Shown here: positions 5,930-11,577 of the stretch, in pieces | Numbering within the stretch: position 1 is the first letter of the stretch | Layout: every line of letters starts with the position of its first letter | Origin: an uncultured Olsenella sp. | GTDB lineage: Bacteria; Actinomycetota; Coriobacteriia; Coriobacteriales; Atopobiaceae | Assembly: GCA_900548775.1 (NCBI GenBank) | Contig: URLM01000054.1 | Coordinates: 1-11,577 of the forward strand | Direction: 5' to 3' | Length of the DNA: 11,577 nt | Made by a program: the position numbers and the translations under genes | The notes under the pieces: model-generated | Told to the model about the DNA's origin: nothing | The model's input: the letters and a program-made list of their open reading frames with translations, nothing else | Database searches by the model: none

Positions 5930-7057
5930 ATGGACACCAAGATCGACTTCCTCTACCTGAGCGAGCCCGACATGATCGCCGCCGGCGTGAAGGACATGCC
6001 CGCCTGTGTGGACTGCATGGAGGACCTTCTCGTCACGCTGGAGAAGGGCGACTACGTTATGGGCGGCGAGAACCACAACTCCCATGGCTGCATGATCATG
6101 TTCCCCGACGACCCCAAGTTTCCCGGCATGCCAAAGAACGGCGAGGACCGGCGCTTCATGGCCATGCCCGCCTACCTCGGCGGACGCTACCAGATGGCCG
6201 GCATGAAGTGGTACGGCTCCAACATGGACAACAAGGCAAAGGGGCTGCCTCGCTCCATCCTCATGATGATGCTCAACGACAAGGACACGGGCGCCCCTCT
6301 CGCTCTCATGTCCGCGAACCTCGTCTCGGCCTATCGCACGGGCGGCATCCCCGGCGTTGGCGCGCGCCACCTCGCTCGAAAGGACGCCAAGGTCGCGGCC
6401 ATCGTGGGGCCTGGCGTCATGGGCAAGACCTCGGCGGCGGCCTTCGTGGCGGCCTGCCCCACGCTCGACACCATCAAGATCAAGGGCCGCGGCAAGCGCT
6501 CGCTCGACTCCTTCGTGGCCTTCGTGAAAGAAGAGCTCCCGCAGATCAAGACCGTCGAGGTGTGCGACACGATTGAGGAGGTCTGCCGCGACGCCGACAT
6601 CGTCTCGTTCACCACCACCGTTGCAGACAACATCTCGACCTTCCCCAAGGTCGAGGGCTCCTGGATCAAGAAGGGCGCGCTCGTCTCCATGCCCTCCGCC
6701 GCCCTGTTCGACGAGGAGTTCATGTTGTCGAGCAAGCTCGTGGTGGACAACATGGGTCTCTACGATGCCTGGGAGGAGGAGTACCCGTACCCCACCTACC
6801 CCAAGATGGGCATCATCGGCTGCGCCTTCACCGACCTCGTGCACGAGGGCAAGATCGAGCGCACGAACATCGTGAACATCGCCGAGATCATCACCGGCAA
6901 GGTGCCCGGGCGCACCTCAGACGACCAGACCATCATCTACTCCGTGGGCGGCATGCCGGTCGAGGACATCGCCTGGGGCGGAACGGTCTACAGGAACGCC
7001 GTCGAGAAGGGCATCGGCGTGAAGCTCAACCTCTGGGACACCCCGGAGATGGCGTAG
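5930..7057 (+). CDS. Ornithine cyclodeaminase / mu-crystallin family NAD(P)-dependent enzyme
   Basis: 375 residues. The start at 5930 follows GAAAGGA. GMKWYGSN (91-98) supplies the conserved Lys93, AYRTGG (134-139) the substrate-binding Arg136, and IVGPGVMG (158-165) the dinucleotide-binding loop. The family includes ornithine cyclodeaminase, imine (pyrroline-carboxylate) reductases, opine-forming SbnB and alanine dehydrogenases. In true ornithine cyclodeaminase a D-x-P-G-K-x-E-L motif carries the catalytic Asp. The equivalent region here reads SMPSAALFDEEF (253-264), so classical cyclodeaminase activity is doubtful. I recall close relatives being labelled 'tyramine oxidase subunit B' in databases, but I cannot support that function from sequence. 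As last gene of the operon it probably handles the imine, keto acid or amino product made by the flavoenzyme. Strong family call, uncertain reaction. Confidence 0.85.
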   Translation: MDTKIDFLYLSEPDMIAAGVKDMPACVDCMEDLLVTLEKGDYVMGGENHNSHGCMIMFPDDPKFPGMPKNGEDRRFMAMPAYLGGRYQMAGMKWYGSNMDNKAKGLPRSILMMMLNDKDTGAPLALMSANLVSAYRTGGIPGVGARHLARKDAKVAAIVGPGVMGKTSAAAFVAACPTLDTIKIKGRGKRSLDSFVAFVKEELPQIKTVEVCDTIEEVCRDADIVSFTTTVADNISTFPKVEGSWIKKGALVSMPSAALFDEEFMLSSKLVVDNMGLYDAWEEEYPYPTYPKMGIIGCAFTDLVHEGKIERTNIVNIAEIITGKVPGRTSDDQTIIYSVGGMPVEDIAWGGTVYRNAVEKGIGVKLNLWDTPEMA

Positions 7058-7086
7058 GGCGCGTGGCAGGTTACGGGGCGCCTTGC

Positions 7087-7243
7087 GGGCACGTGCTTGC
7101 AACAGCCTTGTAACCGGCATTGCAATATCCCGCAAAGCTTGGCTGGTACCGTTGCATCAACAAGAAGCCAAGCAACCGGGAAGGCACGGCCACTTGCGTT
7201 TTTGTCGCTCGTTCGTGATTCGGGGGTTGCCATGGGCACGTGC
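7087..7243 (+). promoter_or_regulatory. Promoter/operator region of the AraC-type regulator gene
   Basis: TTGCAA (7097-7102) and TGCAAT (7121-7126) are spaced 18 bp and could be -35 and -10 boxes. TTGCAA 7097, TTGTAA 7108, TTGCAA 7120 and TTGCAT 7152 recur at roughly helical spacing. An 8-bp inverted repeat, GCTTGGCT (7137-7144) and AGCCAAGC (7166-7173), lies just beyond the probable transcription start. GGGCACGTGC occurs at 7087-7096 and again at 7234-7243, the second copy overlapping the start codon. These elements together suggest self-regulation. All are sequence observations; the binding protein is inferred. Confidence 0.45.
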
Positions 7244-8089
7244 ATGACGAGAGACTCGGGGGCGGGGGAGTTTGCCGGCTCCCTGCAGCCGTACCTTCCG
7301 CTCACGGTCGAGAACTACGTGGAGCGTCGGATCTTGTCACCCGTGGTCGAGCTCGTGTACTCGTTTCGCTCCTCTGGGGCCGGAGCCTGCCCCTTCGCCG
7401 TGCCCGACGGCTGCGTTGACCTGGCATTTGGCATTGGGCCCAAGGACGTGCTCGTGACCATGGGCGGCACGGTTCTCTCGCCCAAGGGCTGGGGCTTCTC
7501 GGGCGCGCGCGAGTGGGTGGGTTGCCGCTTTCGACCTGGGGAGGCGGTGCTTCCCGAGGGCGTCGTTCCTGCAGACCTCGTGGACGCCGACATCGTGCTC
7601 GATTCTGCCGACTGCGACGGGCGCCTGGTGGATGCGCTTGCCGAGGCCCCGGATGCCTCCACGCGAATGGATCTGCTGACAAGGACGCTGGTAACCCACG
7701 GTGCGGGGCCCTCCACCGCCCGTCGCGGCTCTCGTTCGGTGCGTTCCCTCGAGCGCCACGCGCGGGGACGCATCCTCGCCACCGGCGGTACCGCCTCCGT
7801 GGCCTCGCTCGCCGAGGAGGCGGGCGTCTCCACCCGCTACCTGCGCCGCGTGTTCATGGAAGTCCACGGCATCTCCCCCAAGCAGCTCTCGCGCTTCGTG
7901 CGCTTCCAGCGGGCCATGGGGCTCATCTCGCGCGGCGAGGACTCCGCGCAGGCACAGGCGCTGGCGCTTTCCTGCGGCTACAGCGACCAGTCGCACCTCG
8001 TGCACGAGTTCGACGAGCTGGCGGGCATGGCACCGGGGAAGCTTCGCCGGTTGCTCAGGGATTCTCGTCAGGCAATCTGCATCTCTTAG
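7232..8089 (+). CDS. AraC-family transcriptional regulator with DUF6597-type N-terminal domain
   Basis: 285 residues from ATG 7232, which has GGGGG at 7222-7226. ATG 7244 is a possible alternative, and the open frame upstream to 7097 covers the promoter and is unlikely to be translated. The N-terminal half carries PDGCVDLAFGIG (58-69) and GCRFRPGEA (97-105), hallmarks of DUF6597-type sensor domains. The C-terminal half has two helix-turn-helix motifs, about 188-210 (SVASLAEEAGVSTRYLRRVF) and 240-262 (AQALALSCGYSDQSHLVHEF), and ends with the AraC-type MAPGKLRR segment. It lies between the amine-oxidising operon and the PII-permease pair on the same strand, so it may control either or both in response to a small amino compound. 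The effector is unknown. Confidence 0.9.
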   Translation: MGTCMTRDSGAGEFAGSLQPYLPLTVENYVERRILSPVVELVYSFRSSGAGACPFAVPDGCVDLAFGIGPKDVLVTMGGTVLSPKGWGFSGAREWVGCRFRPGEAVLPEGVVPADLVDADIVLDSADCDGRLVDALAEAPDASTRMDLLTRTLVTHGAGPSTARRGSRSVRSLERHARGRILATGGTASVASLAEEAGVSTRYLRRVFMEVHGISPKQLSRFVRFQRAMGLISRGEDSAQAQALALSCGYSDQSHLVHEFDELAGMAPGKLRRLLRDSRQAICIS

Positions 8090-8095
8090 CCAACG

Positions 8096-8112
8096 GGGCT
8101 GCCCGACAGCCC
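8096..8112 (+). terminator. Small hairpin after the AraC-type gene, weak terminator candidate
   Basis: GGGCTG (8096-8101) pairs perfectly with CAGCCC (8107-8112) around CCCGA, starting seven bases after the stop codon. No T tract follows, so it may only stabilise the transcript end or slow polymerase. Confidence 0.3.
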
Positions 8113-8128
8113 TGCGCATACCACTATC

Positions 8129-8192
8129 AGCGTATTTAGCGTATGGGGCCCAAGGTCCCGGATGAGGCGGGCAAGCGCCCGCCGCAAGGAGG
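8129..8192 (+). promoter_or_regulatory. Leader of the PII gene: AGCGTAT direct repeat and hairpin next to the ribosome site
   Basis: AGCGTAT occurs at 8129-8135 and 8138-8144, 9 bp apart. GGCGGGC (8166-8172) pairs perfectly with GCCCGCC (8177-8183) around AAGC, two bases before the strong AAGGAGG ribosome site (8186-8192). The hairpin could keep the site open or, if extended, limit access to it. I see no clear -35/-10 pair here. Confidence 0.4.
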
Positions 8193-8197
8193 CAGCT

Positions 8198-8545
8198 ATG
8201 TCCGAGATTTCAAGGATCGACATCGTGATGGGCATGGAGAAGTTCGATGGGCTCCGCCGCGCGCTGAGCAAGGCGCACGTTCGCGGCATGACCGTCTCGC
8301 AGGTGCTTGGCTGTGGCGTCGAGAAGGGCACCAAGGAGTACGAGGTCGACGAGAATTACGACATGGAGCTGCTCCCCAAGACCATGGTGTCCATCGCGGT
8401 CGAGACAAAGCGTGTGCCCGAGCTGGTCGAGATCATCAAGAACGAGCTCTACACCGGTCACATCGGCGACGGCAAGATCTTCGTGAGCGACCTCTCGCAG
8501 GTAGTGCGCGTGCGCACGGGCGACGAGGGCATCGAGGCGCTCTAG
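8198..8545 (+). CDS. Divergent PII-family signal protein (GlnB-like)
   Basis: 115 residues. The start at 8198 is set by AAGGAGG at 8186-8192. The PII fold is clear: GMTVSQVLGCG (30-40), a full-length T-loop ending MELLPK (56-61), and the B-loop/C-terminal signature IGDGKIFVSDL (89-99) with RVRTGDE (104-110). By alignment to E. coli GlnB, Tyr51 (here Tyr54), Lys58 (Lys61), Lys90 (Lys93), Arg101 and Arg103 (Arg104 and Arg106) are kept. Gln39, which helps hold Mg-ATP and 2-oxoglutarate, is Glu42. Tyr46 is Glu49, and the N-terminal KPF signature is replaced by GME. So nucleotide binding seems likely and 2-oxoglutarate sensing may be altered. The permease gene starts 11 bases downstream, so control of that transporter is the natural inference. 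Confidence 0.88.
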   Translation: MSEISRIDIVMGMEKFDGLRRALSKAHVRGMTVSQVLGCGVEKGTKEYEVDENYDMELLPKTMVSIAVETKRVPELVEIIKNELYTGHIGDGKIFVSDLSQVVRVRTGDEGIEAL

Positions 8546-8555
8546 GGGGGTTGGC

Positions 8556-9968
8556 ATGGCTAGCCGTACCGAGAAGCCCTTGGGGCTCCACAACGTTGTC
8601 TCGGTCTCGATGGGGCTCATCGTCTCGATGAGCTGCCTCGTCTCCCTGGGGCAGGGTGCCGGCGAGGCCGGCCTCATGTTCATCCCCGCCATGGCGATCG
8701 CGCTTCTCCTCAACATGTGCAGCGCGGCCTGCATGGCGGAGCTGAACGCCCTCATGCCCAACGCCACCGGCGGCCTCGTGCAGTACACGCTGGCCGGCCT
8801 GGGGCCCCTGCCCACGCTCGTCACCATGGTTGGCGGCTACCTCATCTGCAACATCCTCTGCGGAGGGGTCGAGGCGGCGATCTTTGGCTCGGTGATGGTC
8901 GAGACAATCCCCCTGGCGATTCCCGCGGCCATCTACCCCACGATCGTCTCGATAATCGTGGCGGTGGCGGCGCTCAAGGGCGTGGACATCTTCGCCAAGC
9001 TCCAGGACTTCGTGTCCTACCTGCTGCTTGTTTCGATGAGCGTCCTGGGCCTCATCGGCGCCTTTGGGCTTGGAACCGGGGCTGTGGTGGCGCAGCCGGC
9101 CGCGGTGACCACCGATCCGGCGGCTGTCGTGAGCGCGGTTGGCGTGGCGTCGTGGCTCTTCGTGGGGGCCGAGTACGCGATTCCCATCTCCAAGGACGTG
9201 CGCAACGCAAGTCGCAACATCCCGCTTGGCATGATGATCAGCCTTGCCCTCATCTGCCTCATGGACACCCTCGTGGTTCTCGGCTTCTGGCACTACGTGC
9301 CCTGGGGAGAGCTTGCCGAGTCCGCCTCGCCGCACCTGCTCTACGGCGAGAGTCTCCTTGGCGACTTTGGCAAGGTGTGGATGAGCGTGGTCTCGGCGCT
9401 GGCCTTCATCGGTGCGCAGAACTCCACGGTGAACGGGCTTTCCCAGATCTGCGACGGCATGACCAAGGTGAACATGATGCCGAGGTTCTTCTCGCGAAAG
9501 AACCGCTTTGGCGCACCGGCGGTGGCCATCCTCTTTGTCACCATCTCGATCTGCCTCATTGCGTACTTCAGCGGTGGGTCATCGGACTCGATCTCGTTTC
9601 TGATCCTTGTGGTGACGGTGCTGTGGCTTGTCTCGTACATCTTTGCCGACATCGACGTGCTGGTGCTTCGCCGCCGCTTCCCCAAGGCTCCCCGCGCGTT
9701 CAAGGTTCCCGGCGGGCCCGTGATCCCCGTCATTGGCATTGCCGGCACGGTGTTCATGATTGCGAACATCTCGAGCGACCCGGCGGAGGCAGTGGCGATC
9801 TGGGTTCTCGCTGCCGTGACTTTTCTCGTCCTGGGCGTCTACTCGTACTTCTGGATCAAGTACAAGATGCGGATGCCGGTCTTCAAGCCGGTGCCCATCC
9901 CCGAGGTCCTTGCGATGGAGAACGACCTCTATTACGAGATTCGCCACCGCCGCGGGATCTGGCGCTAG
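8556..9968 (+). CDS. APC-superfamily amino-acid permease
   Basis: 470 residues with about twelve hydrophobic segments, so an inner-membrane transporter. The start at 8556 follows GGGGGG at 8545-8550, which overlaps the preceding stop codon. APC features are visible. AELNALMPNATGGLVQY (61-77) covers the TM2-TM3 loop. FVGAEYAIPISKDVRNASRN (202-221) is the family's FxGxE helix and following loop. MPRFFSRKNRFGAPAVA (308-324) is the loop after TM8, and PRAFKVPGGPVIPVIG (379-394) lies before the last helices. The usual GSGIF motif in TM1 is not present; SLGQGAGEAG (30-39) stands there. It ends in a basic tail (RHRRGIWR). Probable substrate is an amino acid or amine, perhaps the one consumed by the operon at 2442-7057. 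Coupling with the PII gene suggests post-translational control of uptake. Confidence 0.88.
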   Translation: MASRTEKPLGLHNVVSVSMGLIVSMSCLVSLGQGAGEAGLMFIPAMAIALLLNMCSAACMAELNALMPNATGGLVQYTLAGLGPLPTLVTMVGGYLICNILCGGVEAAIFGSVMVETIPLAIPAAIYPTIVSIIVAVAALKGVDIFAKLQDFVSYLLLVSMSVLGLIGAFGLGTGAVVAQPAAVTTDPAAVVSAVGVASWLFVGAEYAIPISKDVRNASRNIPLGMMISLALICLMDTLVVLGFWHYVPWGELAESASPHLLYGESLLGDFGKVWMSVVSALAFIGAQNSTVNGLSQICDGMTKVNMMPRFFSRKNRFGAPAVAILFVTISICLIAYFSGGSSDSISFLILVVTVLWLVSYIFADIDVLVLRRRFPKAPRAFKVPGGPVIPVIGIAGTVFMIANISSDPAEAVAIWVLAAVTFLVLGVYSYFWIKYKMRMPVFKPVPIPEVLAMENDLYYEIRHRRGIWR

Positions 9969-9983
9969 GGGAGGAGGACGCAC

Positions 9984-10300
9984 CTCCGGCGGCCGGATGA
10001 CGCCGGAAGGAAGATCCCGTGCGCCGCAGCTGCGGAAACGCGCCCTCCGGCGAGAAAACGGCGCCGGAAGGAGGGCTCCGTACGCCGCGGCTGCGGGAAC
10101 GCGCCCTCCGGCGAGAAAACGGCGCCGGAGCTGCGGTAATAGCGAGATTCTCGCTGAAGAGTGGCTTCCGGCGTCGAAATCTCGCCGGAAGGAGGGACCC
10201 CGACGGGATCACGAACGAAGTGAGCCCTCCGGCGAGAAAACGGCGCCGGAAGGAGGGTCCCGTGCGCCGCGGCTGCGGAAACGTGCCCTCCGGCGCTCCC
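9984..10300. repeat. Tandem array of a 61-bp unit (five units and a partial sixth) with nested dyads
   Basis: The motif TCCGGCG recurs at 9985, 10046, 10107, 10167, 10228 and 10289, spacings 61, 61, 60, 61 and 61. In the first five units it is followed by a 9-base loop and CGCCGG, making a hairpin, and usually by AAGGAGGG. The rest of each unit also holds a dyad. Three units carry CCGC(A/G)GCTGCGG. Unit three instead has AGCGAGA/TCTCGCT (10141-10155), and unit four has TCAC/GTGA (10209-10223). The period is not a multiple of three and no frame stays coding. The array fills the gap between the permease stop and the rimP promoter and may end the permease transcript. Resemblance to CRISPR is superficial. 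Confidence 0.85.
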
Positions 10301-10362
10301 GTCGCCGACGTCGCCGCTGCGGCCCACGCGTGGCGTCCTTGTGGTGCCGTCCGCCTCGCACC

Positions 10363-10391
10363 TTGACCGCCTGCCGATAAGACCCTATACT
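10363..10391 (+). promoter_or_regulatory. Housekeeping-type promoter for rimP-nusA
   Basis: TTGACC (10363-10368) and TATACT (10386-10391) match the -35 and -10 consensus at five of six positions each, with the ideal 17-bp spacing. Transcription should start near 10398, leaving a leader of about 90 bases. This is the clearest promoter in the window. Confidence 0.85.
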
Positions 10392-10418
10392 CAGCTTGCA
10401 ATGCAGTAGTGATTCGTA

Positions 10419-10457
10419 GGAAGTGGGGTGGAGTTTCTCGCCCCGCTTCCTTTCTGT
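10419..10457 (+). promoter_or_regulatory. Leader hairpin with T-rich tail before rimP (attenuator candidate)
   Basis: GGAAGTGGGG (10419-10428) pairs over its whole length with CCCCGCTTCC (10441-10450), one G-T wobble, around a 12-base loop, followed by TTTCTGT. Placed between the promoter and the ribosome site, it looks like a leader terminator or attenuator. Since NusA affects pausing and termination, feedback on its own operon is plausible but inferred. Confidence 0.55.
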
Positions 10458-10486
10458 ATGTACCTGTGATGTGTGAGGGAGGGGAC

Positions 10487-10993
10487 ATGCCCGCAGTGCC
10501 AGAGCACGACACGCGCCAGCGCATCCTTGACGCGCTCGAGGCAGCAGCGCCCGAGCATGGCATCGACATCGTCGACGTCGAGGTCGTGGGCTCGAAGAAG
10601 AACCCGTGCGTCCGCGTGCGCATCGACCACGCAGACGAGAGCGCCGCGCCCATCTCGCTTGACGAGGTGGCCGCCGAGACCGAGTGGATCTCTGCCGCGA
10701 TCGACGAGCTCGACCCCATCGAGGGGTCTTTCACGCTCGAGGTCTCGTCACCGGGCCTCTCTCGCCCGCTCCGCCGTCCGCACGACTTCGAGCGCTTTGC
10801 GGGCGAGGACGTCTCGCTTGGAACCACGGCAACCGAGGGTCGTCGCCACTTCACCGGCCGCCTCGAGGGTCTGGATGGCCAAAACGTGGTTCTCACCGTT
10901 GACGGCGAGCGCGTGAGCATCCCCCTCGACCAGGTCAAGAGCTGCAAGATCAAGCCAAACTTCGATGTCCCGTCCAACGGGGCCAAGAGCTAG
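10487..10993 (+). CDS. rimP: Ribosome maturation factor RimP
   Basis: 168 residues. ATG 10487 is chosen because the purine tract GAGGGAGGGG (10475-10484) lies directly upstream; in-frame starts at 10466 and 10469 would precede that site. The signature LEVSSPGLSRPLRRPHDFERFAG begins at about residue 84, at the junction of the two RimP domains. DIVDVEVVGSKKNPCVRVRID (27-47) is the N-terminal alpha/beta domain, and the SH3-like C-terminal domain runs from about 105 (TGRLEGLDGQNVVLTV). RimP binds the 30S precursor and helps assemble the small ribosomal subunit in the cytoplasm. Its place directly before nusA is the classic order in bacteria. Length is within the usual 150-190. Confidence 0.95.
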   Translation: MPAVPEHDTRQRILDALEAAAPEHGIDIVDVEVVGSKKNPCVRVRIDHADESAAPISLDEVAAETEWISAAIDELDPIEGSFTLEVSSPGLSRPLRRPHDFERFAGEDVSLGTTATEGRRHFTGRLEGLDGQNVVLTVDGERVSIPLDQVKSCKIKPNFDVPSNGAKS

Positions 10994-11005
10994 AAAGGAA
11001 TCCGC

Positions 11006-11577
11006 ATGGCATCAGAGATGATGGAAGCGCTGATGGCGCTTTGCCAGGAGAAGCACATCGACGAGCTGTACCTGCTCGACCGCCTGGAGCAGTCGCTCGC
11101 CAAGAGCTACGCCGACATCCTTCACCTTCCCTTTGGCGCGCGCGTCACCATCGACCACGCCACCGGTAAGGTCTACGTCTACGAGCTCATCCCCAAGGAG
11201 GAGTCCTACGACGAGGAGACCGGCGAGTACCTCGACTTTGACGAGAAGGACGTCACCCCGCCCGACACTTCCCGCATCGCGGCGCAGCACGCCAAGACCG
11301 AGATTCGCGCCATCGTGCGCAACGCGGCGCGCGTACAGATCTACGAGGAGTTCTCACAGCGCATTGGCGATATCATCACCGGCACGGTGCTCCAGACCAC
11401 GCCCGACTTCACGATCATCAAGATCCGCGAGGGCGTCGAGGCCGAGCTTCCCCACTTTGACCAGCGCCGCTTCCCCGACGAGCGCAACGAGCGCCCCGTT
11501 GGCGAGCGCTACTCGCACAATCAGCGCCTGAAGGCCATCATCATCGACGTGCGCGACCCGAACAACGACCAGCCCAC
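11006..11577 (+). CDS. nusA: Transcription factor NusA, N-terminal part (3' truncated by window)
   Basis: The frame is open from ATG 11006 to the window end (190 codons plus two bases). AGAAAGGA lies just upstream, 12 bases after the rimP stop. MMEALMALCQEKHIDELYLLDRLEQSLAKSY is the start of the NusA N-terminal domain, which contacts RNA polymerase. An acidic stretch (ESYDEETGEYLDFDEKD, about 68-84) follows. RIGDIITGTVLQ (about 127-138) opens the S1 RNA-binding domain, with EAELPHFDQ and GERYSHNQRLKAII continuing it. NusA promotes pausing, intrinsic termination and antitermination. The KH domains lie beyond the window. The tight spacing shows co-transcription with rimP. Confidence 0.93.
   Translation, partial: MASEMMEALMALCQEKHIDELYLLDRLEQSLAKSYADILHLPFGARVTIDHATGKVYVYELIPKEESYDEETGEYLDFDEKDVTPPDTSRIAAQHAKTEIRAIVRNAARVQIYEEFSQRIGDIITGTVLQTTPDFTIIKIREGVEAELPHFDQRRFPDERNERPVGERYSHNQRLKAIIIDVRDPNNDQP

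Larger units (their letters stand above)
9969..10486. other. 518-base intergenic stretch between permease and rimP
   Basis: It contains the 61-bp repeat array (9984-10300), a GC-rich link with nothing recognised (10301-10362), and the rimP promoter and leader (10363-10486). Open frames on both strands here read through the repeats as Arg/Pro/Gly-rich peptides and are not believed. Confidence 0.75.

Noticed and set aside
2591..6844. Very long open frames on the - strand (571 and 732 codons) and similar ones opposite the other genes
   Set aside because: They lie antisense to strongly supported genes. In GC-rich DNA with biased third positions such frames appear automatically. They show no motifs, only His/Ala/Gly/Val/Leu-rich composition.
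5930..7057. Calling the last operon gene a true ornithine cyclodeaminase (ocd/arcB)
   Set aside because: The catalytic Asp motif is not found, so only the family is assigned.
7058..7090. Terminator between the redox operon and the AraC-type gene
   Set aside because: The GGCGC-type arms after the stop pair poorly and no T tract follows.
7097..7231. N-terminal extension of the AraC-type regulator to an upstream start
   Set aside because: It would begin inside the putative promoter with no ribosome site, and the added residues have no family similarity.
9984..10300. CRISPR array (about 33-bp repeat with 28-bp spacers)
   Set aside because: The intervening segments are mostly copies of one another, the repeats are imperfect, and no cas gene is in the window.
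9883..10986. Open frames through the 61-bp repeat on both strands (Arg/Pro-rich)
   Set aside because: The 61-base period shifts frame in each unit, so no peptide is conserved. On the - strand the frame also runs antisense to rimP.

Overview
The window is GC-rich DNA with every convincing gene on the + strand, strongly C/G-ending codons and frequent 4-11 base gene overlaps. The anaerobe-style iron-sulfur redox proteins, a rimP-nusA pair and the general protein style suggest a strictly anaerobic or fermentative high-GC actinobacterium, most likely Coriobacteriia (Olsenella/Atopobium/Collinsella relatives). This assignment is by family resemblance and was not checked against a database.

Left edge (1-1577): the end of a GltD-like FAD/NAD(P)H oxidoreductase, translationally coupled (ATGA) to a reduced NuoF/HndC-like iron-sulfur protein. 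The second protein keeps the SLBB, 4Fe-4S and ferredoxin parts but lacks a visible FMN/NADH site. Together they look like an electron-transfer module. A weak terminator candidate follows.

1578-2441 is an 864-base noncoding stretch dense in structure. It holds two tandem operator-like dyads (1783-1850), a 142-bp segment bounded by 20-bp inverted repeats (1914-2055), a 42-bp-period direct repeat (2135-2200) and a set of alternating GC hairpins just ahead of the next operon (2335-2418).

2442-7057 is a compact five-gene operon: a small 2Fe-2S subunit (HcnA/gamma type), an HcnB-type FAD/NAD(P) oxidoreductase carrying a ferredoxin-like tail, a separate BFD-like 2Fe-2S protein, a DAO-family flavoprotein (HcnC/OoxB type) and an ornithine cyclodeaminase/mu-crystallin family NAD(P) enzyme. 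I read this as a multi-subunit dehydrogenase for a secondary amine or imino acid (opine, D-hydroxyproline, N-alkyl amino acid or similar) plus an enzyme acting on the imine or keto product. The substrate cannot be told from sequence.

7058-9968: a DUF6597-type AraC regulator with a repeat-rich leader, then a divergent PII signal protein paired with an APC-family amino-acid permease. The regulator and permease plausibly serve the operon upstream, but that is inferred from order only.

9969-10486: an array of five units of a 61-bp repeat plus the start of a sixth, each with nested dyads, then a strong promoter and a leader hairpin for rimP-nusA. NusA runs off the right edge.
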